Source: Hippasteria phrygiana (taxonomy: Eukaryota > Echinodermata > Asteroidea > Valvatida > Goniasteridae). Taken from it: a DNA stretch of 64,000 nucleotides. Shown here one piece after another: positions 46,323 through 59,474 of this stretch. The notes beneath the pieces were generated by a model. That model did no database searches and had not been told where the DNA came from. It was given only the letters and a program-made list of their open reading frames with translations. The position numbers and the translations under genes are program-made. Each line of letters opens with the position of its first letter. The first letter of the stretch is position 1. Location of the stretch: contig JAZGUH010000145.1 in assembly GCA_037893225.1 (NCBI GenBank), positions 1,426,001 to 1,490,000 on the forward strand, read 5' to 3'.

Positions 46323-46809
46323 GGTAAAAATAAGTCATTGAGTAAATTAAAACAAGAAGCCACATGTTGTTACGCCAACATGTCCTAGCGTGGCCAAGAC
46401 CAGAGACGAGTTTTTGAAACTCCCGCTCTCTGGGAAAGACATAAATAATTGGCCCCCGGACATTTGGTGTATTGACAGTGCCACAAAACTAACCCGCTGA
46501 CTGACACTCTGCAGAAACAGTGGCCATAAACCGACTCCCAAGAAGCGTGCTCCACAGATAAGAAATGATTAATAACCACGCTCTGGGTGAGTCGATTGTA
46601 CAGCCACACGGCTGGCACACCAACCAGCGGAATTACATAGATACACAAAAACAGTTTCTGCAGACCAGTCACCAATATAAAATTATTAAATAGGAGAGCA
46701 CCACCAACAGAGTCGTTCATCCTCCAACTCCATCAATGTTTTATGGTGGTTGTTTTAGAAAAAAACAAGGAAGAATGAGGATCGGCTTTGTTGATGATGA
46801 CTTTACAAA

Positions 46810-48440
46810 CTTCCCCCTCCCCCCCCCCCTCCCCCAGATAAGCTCGGACTCGCTGCAGCTACTTCTTAGAATGATCCATCAAAGAATCCACTTATTGTTC
46901 TTCTAACGTAGCCAGCACATACCGGGACTGTCATCTTGCAGAAATAGTGGCTAAAACTGACTCCCTCGAAGCGTATTCCATTTTTTTTTAAAAAGAAAGA
47001 AAGAAATTACGCTTTGGGTGGGTCAGTCACACATCCACACGGCTGGCATACCCACCAACCTATTCGTAAATATACAAAAACAATTTCTGCAAGACCAGTC
47101 ACTTACGTAAAAACCGATAATGAGACCTTGCTCAACAGAATCTTTCTTCATCCAACCTTTCCCACAAATAGAAAAGAATGGAAAGAGAGATTTTGTTGAT
47201 GCCTTTACAAATCCTTTCCCCCCCCCCCCCCCCTCCCCCAGATAAGTTCGGACTCGCTGCGGCTACTTCTTGGAATGATCCATCAAAGAATCCACTGATT
47301 ATTCTTCTAACGTAGCCAGCACATACCGGGACTGTCATCTTGCAGAAATAGTGGCTAAAACTGACTCCCTCGAAGCGTATTCCATTTTTAAAAAAAGGAA
47401 AGAAAGAAATTACGCTTTGGGTGGGTCAGTCACACATCCACACGGCTGGCATACCCACCAACCTATTCGTAAATATACAGAAACAATTTCTGCAAGACCA
47501 GTCACTTACGTAAAAACCGATAATGAGACCTTGCTCAACAGAATCTTTCTTCATCCAACCTTTCCCACAAATAGAAAAAGAATGGAAAGAGAGATTTTGT
47601 TGATGCCTTTACAAATCCTCCCCCCCCCCCTCCCCCAGATAAGTTCGGACTCGCTGCGGCTACTTCTTGGAATGATCCATCAAAGAATCCACTGATTATT
47701 CTTCTAACGTAGCCAGCACATACCGGGACTGTCATCTTGCAGAAATAGTGGCTAAAACTGACTCCCTCGAAGCGTATTCCATTTTTAAAAAGGAAAGAAA
47801 GAAATTACGCTTTGGGTGGGTCAGTCACACATCCACACGGCTGGCATACCCACCAACCTATTCGTAAATATACAGAAACAATTTCTGCAAGACCAGTCAC
47901 TTACGTAAAAACCGATAATGAGACCTTGCTCAACAGAATCTTTCTTCATCCAACCTTTCCCACAAATAGAAAAAGAATGGAAAGAGAGATTTTGTTGATG
48001 CCTTTACAAATCCTCCCCCCCCCCCCCCCTCCCCTAGATAAGTTCGGACTCGCTGCGGCTACTTCTTGGAATGATCCATCAAAGAATCCACTGATTATTC
48101 TTCTAACGTAGCCAGCACATACCGGGACTGTCATCTTGCAGAAATAGTGGCTAAAACTGACTCCCTCGAAGCGTATTCCATTTTTAAAAAGGAAAGAAAG
48201 AAATTACGCTTTGGGTGGGTCAGTCACACATCCACACGGCTGGCATACCCACCAACCTATTCGTAAATATACAGAAACAATTTCTGCAAGACCAGTCACT
48301 TACGTAAAAACCGATAATGAGACCTTGCTCAACAGAATCTTTCTTCATCCAACCTTTCCCACAAATAGAAAAAGAATGGAAAGAGAGATTTTGTTGATGC
48401 CTTACCTCCATGCTTTAACAACCCCCACCCTCCCTACCCC
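46810..48440 (+). repeat. ~400-bp unit array, copy C (4 units)
   Basis: Units start at about 47014, 47417, 47812 and 48211, separated by poly-C tracts of varying length. Confidence 0.88.
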
Positions 48441-49023
48441 CTAAACGAATTTTGACTCACTGCGGCTATTTCCTGAGATGATCAAAAAAAATATGATAAA
48501 CTGATCACTCTTTGAATTTTGCCTGCACACACCGGTTCTTTCTTTCTTGCTATTCTCAAAATTTAAAAAGCACTTCATCTTGTAAAGAGCAAAAAGTTCA
48601 ACCAAAATGAACAATCGGTTAACCAAGGCCCTGAAACAAAAGTTCCATCACATTGACTCAAAATCGTAACACATAGTCTGCATGTATGATTACGCCCCCT
48701 CCCAATAAACACAATGATAACCTACCCCGACCACCCAGTCGGCGGTCGAGGGGGCGTGCATTTGTATCTTTGGAGTCGACCATCCCCGGCTCCAAATGAT
48801 CCTTGTTGACACACACGAATTATCACTACGTAATTGAGTCACATGTAGACTGGGACCGATACAAGTCTAACGGCCTTGCACACCATGATTATTCATCAAC
48901 CGAGTGCAATACTCTGTGCGTATCGTACACCGAACATGTTTTGCCAAAAAACAAACAACCAGAAAACGGGTACAAATACGATAGCCTGAGTAGCTGAGCT
49001 CCATATCCCAGAACAAGCTCCTG

Positions 49024-49659
49024 ATGATAAGAATGGACAGCCAAGAAGAGTTGCTAGAACTAATCTGCCCGCCCACTCCCGGCTCAAGAGAACATGCGGT
49101 CGGTGAGAACCTGATGCTCTTCAGCGACAGCGACGACGAACTCCCGTCAGCTCAACGGCAACCCTCCCCTCCACCCCGTCGAAGAAACCAAAACGGGCTT
49201 ATTAAGCTTACACCTCTCGCCAAAAACGTTGTCCACCGCGCTAAGGTAGAGATTGTCCGCTTAGCCGGCCTGAGAAATCGGGTCCGGCGGCAGGCAGTCT
49301 CACTAGAAGAGAGCCTCACCCGTGGCGAAGCCCCCGACTGTTTCAGAGTAAAGAAAAATATCCCCACCCTTCCTCTGGGTACCTCCTGCCCTCCCGAGAT
49401 GATCATCTCGTGGAACAAAACATTGGCGGAGTGCACTCTGGAATTGGGCCGTCTTACTCTCAGACAATACCAGTCGAAGCTCGCCACGTGTGATTATCAA
49501 CTAGCGCAGGCAAAAACGGCTGGTGTAAGCTTGATAGACGCCAAAATTCAGGCCGGGATGGAGAGACGGCGGGCCCAGCGAGTGCTACATATCATCGCTG
49601 ACGCTGCAGAGCAAAAAGCAGGCCTAGTCCCCAAGTCACGGAGCGGGTGGCGCAGATAG
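49024..49659 (+). CDS. ORF1 of the Penelope-like element, copy D (211 aa)
   Basis: Same protein as 43947-44582, intact. Confidence 0.7.
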   Translation: MIRMDSQEELLELICPPTPGSREHAVGENLMLFSDSDDELPSAQRQPSPPPRRRNQNGLIKLTPLAKNVVHRAKVEIVRLAGLRNRVRRQAVSLEESLTRGEAPDCFRVKKNIPTLPLGTSCPPEMIISWNKTLAECTLELGRLTLRQYQSKLATCDYQLAQAKTAGVSLIDAKIQAGMERRRAQRVLHIIADAAEQKAGLVPKSRSGWRR

Positions 49660-50684
49660 TTCCGGCGTACTACAAACCAAACGGCTCTCTTCAGAGCCAC
49701 CATATCCTCAAAGAAGAGTTCAGAAATTTCATGCCGTAACCAAATAAAATCTATTAATTTCATTCCTTAATCCTGTTCCCATCCTGTCTTCACTTTCTCC
49801 CCACCCGCCTTAACTCTCCCTTGGTTTCCTGCAGAATTTGACAACTGACATTCTTCTTTTTGAGGCCTAAACACATGTATGCTATGGCTCGGTTCAGAGC
49901 CACCAAAACCTCAAAGAAGAGATCAGAAATGTCATGCCGTAACCAAACAAAATCTATAAATCCTCATTCTTTATTCCTTTTCCCATCCTGTCTTCACCTT
50001 CCGCCTTAAACTCTCCCTTGGTTTCCTGCAGAATTTGACAACTGACACTCTTCTTTCTGAGGCCTAAACACATGTATGATATGGCTCTTTTCAGAGCCAC
50101 CAAAACCTCAAAGAAGAGATCACAAATGTCATGCCGTAACCAAATAAAATCTATAAATTCTCATTCTTTAATCTTTTTCCCATCCTATTTTCATTTTCTT
50201 TCCACCCGCCCTAACTCTCCCTTGGTTTCCTGCAGAACTTGAAAACTGACACTCTTTTTTCTGAGGCCTAAACACATACATGGTATACCTGTCCAATTAT
50301 CAATCAGAGAGCATTTGTTATAGCTAAAAGCTTAACCTATAGTCACCTTTCCACTTTCTTTCCCACTCCACAACAAAAAAGTGTCAGTCAGGATCTAGCT
50401 TCCCTGTATACATAGGATTAAAACAACCTATAAAAACAACCTAACAAAAAGAACGGCGACTCCTGACTCGACACCTACGGTATATTAATATATACATGTA
50501 CATGACCTACATGTAAACTTAATACATGCTCTGATGGCTGTTGAAATCTATAGCCACACTAACGTTGCCGATGTGTACACATATCATGTATCTCCCCAAC
50601 CCATCCCTCCCCCACCCACCCACCCACACACCCACGTATCACATTTTCTGTGTGTAGTGTCCGTGACCGAATAACACAGTGCGC

Positions 50685-50930
50685 ATGCACGATAAAAACC
50701 ACAAGGTCCTGACCTACACTATAAGAAGTCGCAACACGAATGCCACACTAACCAGAAACTCCACGTACTCTGGCAGATCTCAAAGAGCAAAATACAAACT
50801 GCATAATAGATTGAGTCTGCCTGAGTATGGCAAGGAGAATCAATTAAAGCCAAAAAACACAACAAAACGAACGAAGCCAAGAAAAGATCTGTCCGTTCCC
50901 GCAAACTCAACTGAAAGCGGAAAAATGTGA
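50685..50930 (+). CDS. Short ORF, probable RT N-terminus, copy D
   Basis: Same as 45608-45853. Confidence 0.4.
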   Translation: MHDKNHKVLTYTIRSRNTNATLTRNSTYSGRSQRAKYKLHNRLSLPEYGKENQLKPKNTTKRTKPRKDLSVPANSTESGKM

Positions 50931-50955
50931 CAAGGACGATCTCTCTTGAGCTACA

Positions 50956-51170
50956 ACATTGGCATTTAATAAGCGAAAATGAATATCTGAATGCGATATT
51001 CGAAACCCAACCCATCTTGGCATACAAACGGCATAAAAACATCAAAGATGACCTGGTTCGGTCTAGGATTAAAACACCTCCACAATCCGACCAAAAAAAG
51101 AAAAAATCTGGATGAGGAGAATGTTCAAATCCTTGTAGGACTACTAGAAGAACAAAATAATGATCAGTAA
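50956..51170 (+). pseudogene. RT C-terminal remnant, copy D
   Basis: Same deletion junction and A-run frameshift as copy C. Confidence 0.82.
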
Positions 51171-51307
51171 GCAGTGGATTTCAAACCTTAAAATAAAATA
51201 AGTGTCGAAATCCCCTTACTTCGATCATCTAAAAAGAATGGCTGAAATGTGCAAGATTTCTCTGCTATCATGAGCTTGCATACAAAAAGGAAAAAAACGG
51301 AAAAGAT

Positions 51308-51399
51308 GGTGACTGATGAAGTGCGAAAAAAGCACAGAAAATATGCTTTGCTACCCCTCTCTAAAAAAAGAAAAGCATGGGGCGCAGCATATTATCACC
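51308..51399 (+). ncRNA. Hammerhead ribozyme motif, copy D
   Basis: Same 92-nt fold as copy C. Confidence 0.85.
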
Positions 51400-51889
51400 G
51401 GTAAAAATAAGTCATTGAGTAAATTAAAACAAGAAGCCACATGTTGTTACGCCAACATGTCCTAGCGTGGCCAAGACCAGAGACGAGTTTTTGAAACTCC
51501 CGCTCTCTGGGAAAGACATAAATAATTGGCCCCCGGACATTTGGTGTATTGACAGTGCCACAAAACTAACCCGCTGACTGACACTCTGCAGAAACAGTGG
51601 CCATAAACCGACTCCCAAGAAGCGTGCTCCACAGATAAGAAATGATTAATAACCACGCTCTGGGTGAGTCGATTGTACAGCCACACGGCTGGCACACCAA
51701 CCAGCGGAATTACATAGATACACAAAAACAGTTTCTGCAGACCAGTCACCAATATAAAATTATTAAATAGGAGAGCACCACCAACAGAGTCGTTCATCCT
51801 CCAACTCCATCAATGTTTTATGGTGGTTGTTTTAGAAAAAAACAAGGAAGAATGAGGATCGGCTTTGTTGATGATGACTTTACAAACTT

Positions 51890-53520
51890 CCCCCTCCCCC
51901 CCCCCCCCTCCCCCAGATAAGCTCGGACTCGCTGCAGCTACTTCTTAGAATGATCCATCAAAGAATCCACTTATTGTTCTTCTAACGTAGCCAGCACATA
52001 CCGGGACTGTCATCTTGCAGAAATAGTGGCTAAAACTGACTCCCTCGAAGCGTATTCCATTTTTTTTTAAAAAGAAAGAAAGAAATTACGCTTTGGGTGG
52101 GTCAGTCACACATCCACACGGCTGGCATACCCACCAACCTATTCGTAAATATACAAAAACAATTTCTGCAAGACCAGTCACTTACGTAAAAACCGATAAT
52201 GAGACCTTGCTCAACAGAATCTTTCTTCATCCAACCTTTCCCACAAATAGAAAAGAATGGAAAGAGAGATTTTGTTGATGCCTTTACAAATCCTTTCCCC
52301 CCCCCCCCCCCCCCCCTCCCCCAGATAAGTTCGGACTCGCTGCGGCTACTTCTTGGAATGATCCATCAAAGAATCCACTGATTATTCTTCTAACGTAGCC
52401 AGCACATACCGGGACTGTCATCTTGCAGAAATAGTGGCTAAAACTGACTCCCTCGAAGCGTATTCCATTTTTAAAAAAAGGAAAGAAAGAAATTACGCTT
52501 TGGGTGGGTCAGTCACACATCCACACGGCTGGCATACCCACCAACCTATTCGTAAATATACAGAAACAATTTCTGCAAGACCAGTCACTTACGTAAAAAC
52601 CGATAATGAGACCTTGCTCAACAGAATCTTTCTTCATCCAACCTTTCCCACAAATAGAAAAAGAATGGAAAGAGAGATTTTGTTGATGCCTTTACAAATC
52701 CTCCCCCCCCCCCCTCCCCCAGATAAGTTCGGACTCGCTGCGGCTACTTCTTGGAATGATCCATCAAAGAATCCACTGATTATTCTTCTAACGTAGCCAG
52801 CACATACCGGGACTGTCATCTTGCAGAAATAGTGGCTAAAACTGACTCCCTCGAAGCGTATTCCATTTTTAAAAAGGAAAGAAAGAAATTACGCTTTGGG
52901 TGGGTCAGTCACACATCCACACGGCTGGCATACCCACCAACCTATTCGTAAATATACAGAAACAATTTCTGCAAGACCAGTCACTTACGTAAAAACCGAT
53001 AATGAGACCTTGCTCAACAGAATCTTTCTTCATCCAACCTTTCCCACAAATAGAAAAAGAATGGAAAGAGAGATTTTGTTGATGCCTTTACAAATCCTCC
53101 CCCCCCCCCCTCCCCCAGATAAGTTCGGACTCGCTGCGGCTACTTCTTGGAATGATCCATCAAAGAATCCACTGATTATTCTTCTAACGTAGCCAGCACA
53201 TACCGGGACTGTCATCTTGCAGAAATAGTGGCTAAAACTGACTCCCTCGAAGCGTATTCCATTTTTAAAAAGGAAAGAAAGAAATTACGCTTTGGGTGGG
53301 TCAGTCACACATCCACACGGCTGCCATACCCACCAACCTATTCGTAAATATACAGAAACAATTTCTGCAAGACCAGTCACTTACGTAAAAACCGATAATG
53401 AGACCTTGCTCAACAGAATCTTTCTTCATCCAACCTTTCCCACAAATAGAAAAAGAATGGAAAGAGAGATTTTGTTGATGCCTTACCTCCATGCTTTAAC
53501 AACCCCCACCCTCCCTACCC
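51890..53520 (+). repeat. ~400-bp unit array, copy D (4 units)
   Basis: As in copy C; poly-C lengths differ between the corresponding units of the two copies. Confidence 0.88.
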
Positions 53521-53808
53521 CCTAAACGAATTTTGACTCACTGCGGCTATTTCCTGAGATGATCAAAAAAAATATGATAAACTGATCACTCTTTGAATTT
53601 TGCCTGCACACACCGGTTCTTTCTTTCTTGCTATTCTCAAAATTTAAAAAGCACTTCATCTTGTAAAGAGCAAAAAGTTCAACCAAAATGAACAATCGGT
53701 TAACCAAGGCCCTGAAACAAAAGTTCCATCACATTGACTCAAAATCGTAACACATAGTCTGCATGTATGATTACGCCCCCTCCCAATAAACACAAAAACG
53801 GAAAAGAT

Positions 53809-53900
53809 GGTGACTGATGAAGTGCGAAAAAAGCACAGAAAATATGCTTTGCTACCCCTCTCTAAAAAAAGAAAAGCATGGGGCGCAGCATATTATCACC
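53809..53900 (+). ncRNA. Hammerhead ribozyme motif, copy E
   Basis: Same 92-nt fold as copy C, placed at the very start of this truncated copy. Confidence 0.85.
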
Positions 53901-54389
53901 GGTAAAAATAAGTCATTGAGTAAATTAAAACAAGAAGCCACATGTTGTTACGCCAACATGTCCTAGCGTGGCCAAGACCAGAGACGAGTTTTTGAAACTC
54001 CCGCTCTCTGGGAAAGACATAAATAATTGGCCCCCGGACGTTTGGTGTATTGACAGTGCCACAAAACTAACCCGCTGACTGACACTCTGCAGAAACAGTG
54101 GCCATAAACCGACTCCCAAGAAGCGTGCTCCACAGATAAGAAATGATTAATAACCACGCTCTGGGTGAGTCGATTGTACAGCCACACGGCTGGCACACCA
54201 ACCAGCGGAATTACATAGATACACAAAAACAGTTTCTGCAGACCAGTCACCAATATAAAATTATTAAATAGGAGAGCACCACCAACAGAGTCGTTCATCC
54301 TCCAACTCCATCAATGTTTTATGGTGGTTGTTTTAGAAAAAAACAAGGAAGAATGAGGATCGGCTTTGTTGATGATGACTTTACAAACT

Positions 54390-56020
54390 TCCCCCTCCCC
54401 CCCCCCCCTCCCCCAGATAAGCTCGGACTCGCTGCAGCTACTTCTTAGAATGATCCATCAAAGAATCCACTTATTGTTCTTCTAACGTAGCCAGCACATA
54501 CCGGGACTGTCATCTTGCAGAAATAGTGGCTAAAACTGACTCCCTCGAAGCGTATTCCATTTTTTTTTTAAAAAGAAAGAAAGAAATTACGCTTTGGGTG
54601 GGTCAGTCACACATCCACACGGCTGGCATACCCACCAACCTATTCGTAAATATACAAAAACAATTTCTGCAAGACCAGTCACTTACGTAAAAACCGATAA
54701 TGAGACCTTGCTCAACAGAATCTTTCTTCATCCAACCTTTCCCACAAATAGAAAAGAATGGAAAGAGAGATTTTGTTGATGCCTTTACAAATCCTTTCCC
54801 CCCCCCCCCCCCCCCCTCCCCCAGATAAGTTCGGACTCGCTGCGGCTACTTCTTGGAATGATCCATCAAAGAATCCACTGATTATTCTTCTAACGTAGCC
54901 AGCACATACCGGGACTGTCATCTTGCAGAAATAGTGGCTAAAACTGACTCCCTCGAAGCGTATTCCATTTTTAAAAAAAGGAAAGAAAGAAATTACGCTT
55001 TGGGTGGGTCAGTCACACATCCACACGGCTGGCATACCCACCAACCTATTCGTAAATATACAGAAACAATTTCTGCAAGACCAGTCACTTACGTAAAAAC
55101 CGATAATGAGACCTTGCTCAACAGAATCTTTCTTCATCCAACCTTTCCCACAAATAGAAAAAGAATGGAAAGAGAGATTTTGTTGATGCCTTTACAAATC
55201 CTCCCCCCCCCCCTCCCCCAGATAAGTTCGGACTCGCTGCGGCTACTTCTTGGAATGATCCATCAAAGAATCCACTGATTATTCTTCTAACGTAGCCAGC
55301 ACATACCGGGACTGTCATCTTGCAGAAATAGTGGCTAAAACTGACTCCCTCGAAGCGTATTCCATTTTTAAAAAGGAAAGAAAGAAATTACGCTTTGGGT
55401 GGGTCAGTCACACATCCACACGGCTGGCATACCCACCAACCTATTCGTAAATATACAGAAACAATTTCTGCAAGACCAGTCACTTACGTAAAAACCGATA
55501 ATGAGACCTTGCTCAACAGAATCTTTCTTCATCCAACCTTTCCCACAAATAGAAAAAGAATGGAAAGAGAGATTTTGTTGATGCCTTTACAAATCCTCCC
55601 CCCCCCCCCCCCTCCCCTAGATAAGTTCGGACTCGCTGCGGCTACTTCTTGGAATGATCCATCAAAGAATCCACTGATTATTCTTCTAACGTAGCCAGCA
55701 CATACCGGGACTGTCATCTTGCAGAAATAGTGGCTAAAACTGACTCCCTCGAAGCGTATTCCATTTTTAAAAAGGAAAGAAAGAAATTACGCTTTGGGTG
55801 GGTCAGTCACACATCCACACGGCTGGCATACCCACCAACCTATTCGTAAATATACAGAAACAATTTCTGCAAGACCAGTCACTTACGTAAAAACCGATAA
55901 TGAGACCTTGCTCAACAGAATCTTTCTTCATCCAACCTTTCCCACAAATAGAAAAAGAATGGAAAGAGAGATTTTGTTGATGCCTTACCTCCATGCTTTA
56001 ACAACCCCCACCCTCCCTAC
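54390..56020 (+). repeat. ~400-bp unit array, copy E (4 units)
   Basis: Units start at about 54594, 55000, 55395 and 55794. Confidence 0.87.
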
Positions 56021-56606
56021 CCCCTAAACGAATTTTGACTCACTGCGGCTATTTCCTGAGATGATCAAAAAAAATATGATAAACTGATCACTCTTTGAAT
56101 TTTGCCTGCACACACCGGTTCTTTCTTTCTTGCTATTCTCAAAATTTAAAAAGCACTTCATCTTGTAAAGAGCAAAAAGTTCAACCAAAATGAACAATCG
56201 GTTAACCAAGGCCCTGAAACAAAAGTTCCATCACATTGACTCAAAATCGTAACACATAGTCTGCATGTATGATTACGCCCCCTCCCAATAAACACAATGA
56301 TAACCTACCCCGACCACCCAGTCGGCGGTCGAGGGGGCGTGCATTTGTATCTTTGGAGTCGACCATCCCCGGCTCCAAATGATCCTTGTTGACACACACG
56401 AATTATCACTACGTAATTGAGTCACATGTAGACTGGGACCGATACAAGTCTAACGGCCTTGCACACCATGATTATTCATCAACCGAGTGCAATACTCTGT
56501 GCGTATCGTACACCGAACATGTTTTGCCAAAAAACAAACAACCAGAAAACGGGTACAAATACGATAGCCTGAGTAGCTGAGCTCCATATCCCAGAACAAG
56601 CTCCTG

Positions 56607-57243
56607 ATGATAAGAATGGACAGCCAAGAAGAGTTGCTAGAACTAATCTGCCCGCCCACTCCCGGCTCAAGAGAACATGCGGTCGGTGAGAACCTGATGC
56701 TCTTCAGCGACAGCGACGACGAACTCCCGTCAGCTCAACGGCAACCCTCCCCTCCACCCCGTCGAAGAAACCAAAACGGGCTTATTAAGCTTACACCTCT
56801 CGCCAAAAACGTTGTCCACCGCGCTAAGGTAGAGATTGTCCGCTTAGCCGGCCTGAGAAATCGGGTCCGGCGGCAGGCAGTCTCACTAGAAGAGAGCCCT
56901 CACCCGTGGCGAAGCCCCCGACTGTTTCAGAGTAAAGAAAAATATCCCCACCCTTCCTCTGGGTACCTCCTGCCCTCCCGAGATGATCATCTCGTGGAAC
57001 AAAACATTGGCGGAGTGCACTCTGGAATTGGGCCGTCTTACTCTCAGACAATACCAGTCGAAGCTCGCCACGTGTGATTATCAACTAGCGCAGGCAAAAA
57101 CGGCTGGTGTAAGCTTGATAGACGCCAAAATTCAGGCCGGGATGGAGAGACGGCGGGCCCAGCGAGTGCTACATATCATCGCTGACGCTGCAGAGCAAAA
57201 AGCAGGCCTAGTCCCCAAGTCACGGAGCGGGTGGCGCAGATAG
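56607..57243 (+). pseudogene. ORF1 of the Penelope-like element, copy F, frameshifted
   Basis: One extra C in the GAGAGCCCTCACC run near 56898 relative to copies C and D shifts the frame after about residue 96; the rest of the protein is still readable in the next frame to 57243. Confidence 0.82.
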
Positions 57244-58268
57244 TTCCGGCGTACTACAAACCAAACGGCTCTCTTCAGAGCCACCATATCCTCAAAGAAG
57301 AGTTCAGAAATTTCATGCCGTAACCAAATAAAATCTATTAATTTCATTCCTTAATCCTGTTCCCATCCTGTCTTCACTTTCTCCCCACCCGCCTTAACTC
57401 TCCCTTGGTTTCCTGCAGAATTTGACAACTGACATTCTTCTTTTTGAGGCCTAAACACATGTATGCTATGGCTCGGTTCAGAGCCACCAAAACCTCAAAG
57501 AAGAGATCAGAAATGTCATGCCGTAACCAAACAAAATCTATAAATCCTCATTCTTTATTCCTTTTCCCATCCTGTCTTCACCTTCCGCCTTAAACTCTCC
57601 CTTGGTTTCCTGCAGAATTTGACAACTGACACTCTTCTTTCTGAGGCCTAAACACATGTATGATATGGCTCTTTTCAGAGCCACCAAAACCTCAAAGAAG
57701 AGATCACAAATGTCATGCCGTAACCAAATAAAATCTATAAATTCTCATTCTTTAATCTTTTTCCCATCCTATTTTCATTTTCTTTCCACCCGCCCTAACT
57801 CTCCCTTGGTTTCCTGCAGAACTTGAAAACTGACACTCTTTTTTCTGAGGCCTAAACACATACATGGTATACCTGTCCAATTATCAATCAGAGAGCATTT
57901 GTTATAGCTAAAAGCTTAACCTATAGTCACCTTTCCACTTTCTTTCCCACTCCACAACAAAAAAGTGTCAGTCAGGATCTAGCTTCCCTGTATACATAGG
58001 ATTAAAACAACCTATAAAAACAACCTAACAAAAAGAACGGCGACTCCTGACTCGACACCTACGGTATATTAATATATACATGTACATGACCTACATGTAA
58101 ACTTAATACATGCTCTGATGGCTGTTGAAATCTATAGCCACACTAACGTTGCCGATGTGTACACATATCATGTATCTCCCCAACCCATCCCTCCCCCACC
58201 CACCCACCCACACACCCACGTATCACATTTTCTGTGTGTAGTGTCCGTGACCGAATAACACAGTGCGC

Positions 58269-58514
58269 ATGCACGATAAAAACCACAAGGTCCTGACCTA
58301 CACTATAAGAAGTCGCAACACGAATGCCACACTAACCAGAAACTCCACGTACTCTGGCAGATCTCAAAGAGCAAAATACAAACTGCATAATAGATTGAGT
58401 CTGCCTGAGTATGGCAAGGAGAATCAATTAAAGCCAAAAAACACAACAAAACGAACGAAGCCAAGAAAAGATCTGTCCGTTCCCGCAAACTCAACTGAAA
58501 GCGGAAAAATGTGA
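58269..58514 (+). CDS. Short ORF, probable RT N-terminus, copy F
   Basis: Same as 45608-45853. Confidence 0.4.
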   Translation: MHDKNHKVLTYTIRSRNTNATLTRNSTYSGRSQRAKYKLHNRLSLPEYGKENQLKPKNTTKRTKPRKDLSVPANSTESGKM

Positions 58515-58539
58515 CAAGGACGATCTCTCTTGAGCTACA

Positions 58540-58754
58540 ACATTGGCATTTAATAAGCGAAAATGAATATCTGAATGCGATATTCGAAACCCAACCCATC
58601 TTGGCATACAAACGGCATAAAAACATCAAAGATGACCTGGTTCGGTCTAGGATTAAAACACCTCCACAATCCGACCAAAAAAAGAAAAAATCTGGATGAG
58701 GAGAATGTTCAAATCCTTGTAGGACTACTAGAAGAACAAAATAATGATCAGTAA
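58540..58754 (+). pseudogene. RT C-terminal remnant, copy F
   Basis: Same deletion junction and frameshift as copies C and D. Confidence 0.82.
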
Positions 58755-58891
58755 GCAGTGGATTTCAAACCTTAAAATAAAATAAGTGTCGAAATCCCCT
58801 TACTTCGATCATCTAAAAAGAATGGCTGAAATGTGCAAGATTTCTCTGCTATCATGAGCTTGCATACAAAAAGGAAAAAAACGGAAAAGAT

Positions 58892-58983
58892 GGTGACTGA
58901 TGAAGTGCGAAAAAAGCACAGAAAATATGCTTTGCTACCCCTCTCTAAAAAAAGAAAAGCATGGGGCGCAGCATATTATCACC
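58892..58983 (+). ncRNA. Hammerhead ribozyme motif, copy F
   Basis: Same 92-nt fold as copy C. Confidence 0.85.
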
Positions 58984-59474
58984 GGTAAAAATAAGTCATT
59001 GAGTAAATTAAAACAAGAAGCCACATGTTGTTACGCCAACATGTCCTAGCGTGGCCAAGACCAGAGACGAGTTTTTGAAACTCCCGCTCTCTGGGAAAGA
59101 CATAAATAATTGGCCCCCGGACGTTTGGTGTATTGACAGTGCCACAAAACTAACCCGCTGACTGACACTCTGCAGAAACAGTGGCCATAAACCGACTCCC
59201 AAGAAGCGTGCTCCACAGATAAGAAATGATTAATAACCACGCTCTGGGTGAGTCGATTGTACAGCCACACGGCTGGCACACCAACCAGCGGAATTACATA
59301 GATACACAAAAACAGTTTCTGCAGACCAGTCACCAATATAAAATTATTAAATAGGAGAGCACCACCAACAGAGTCGTTCATCCTCCAACTCCATCAATGT
59401 TTTATGGTGGTTGTTTTAGAAAAAAACAAGGAAGAATGAGGATCGGCTTTGTTGATGATGACTTTACAAACTTC

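Larger units (their letters stand above)
43638..48714 (+). mobile_element. Penelope-like element, copy C (RT deleted)
   Basis: 5,077 bp. Order: 5' hairpin (CCCCGACC...GGTCGAGGGG, about 43647-43675), ORF1, a non-coding stretch with three ~200-bp repeats, a short ORF, the last part of RT, hammerhead, diverged unit, four ~400-bp units, CCCAATAAACACAA. Copy D begins at the next base. AATAAA near the end may be the poly-A signal. Confidence 0.88.
48715..53795 (+). mobile_element. Penelope-like element, copy D (RT deleted)
   Basis: 5,081 bp, near-identical to copy C at offset 5,077 with the same internal RT deletion, so C and D share a recent common source. Four ~400-bp units (52093, 52500, 52896, 53292). 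Confidence 0.88.
53796..56297 (+). mobile_element. Penelope-like element, copy E (5'-truncated just before the hammerhead)
   Basis: Begins about 13 bp upstream of the ribozyme, directly after the 3' end of copy D, and contains only hammerhead, diverged unit, four ~400-bp units and the 3' end. It is thus the pseudo-LTR-like part of the element. Confidence 0.87.
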
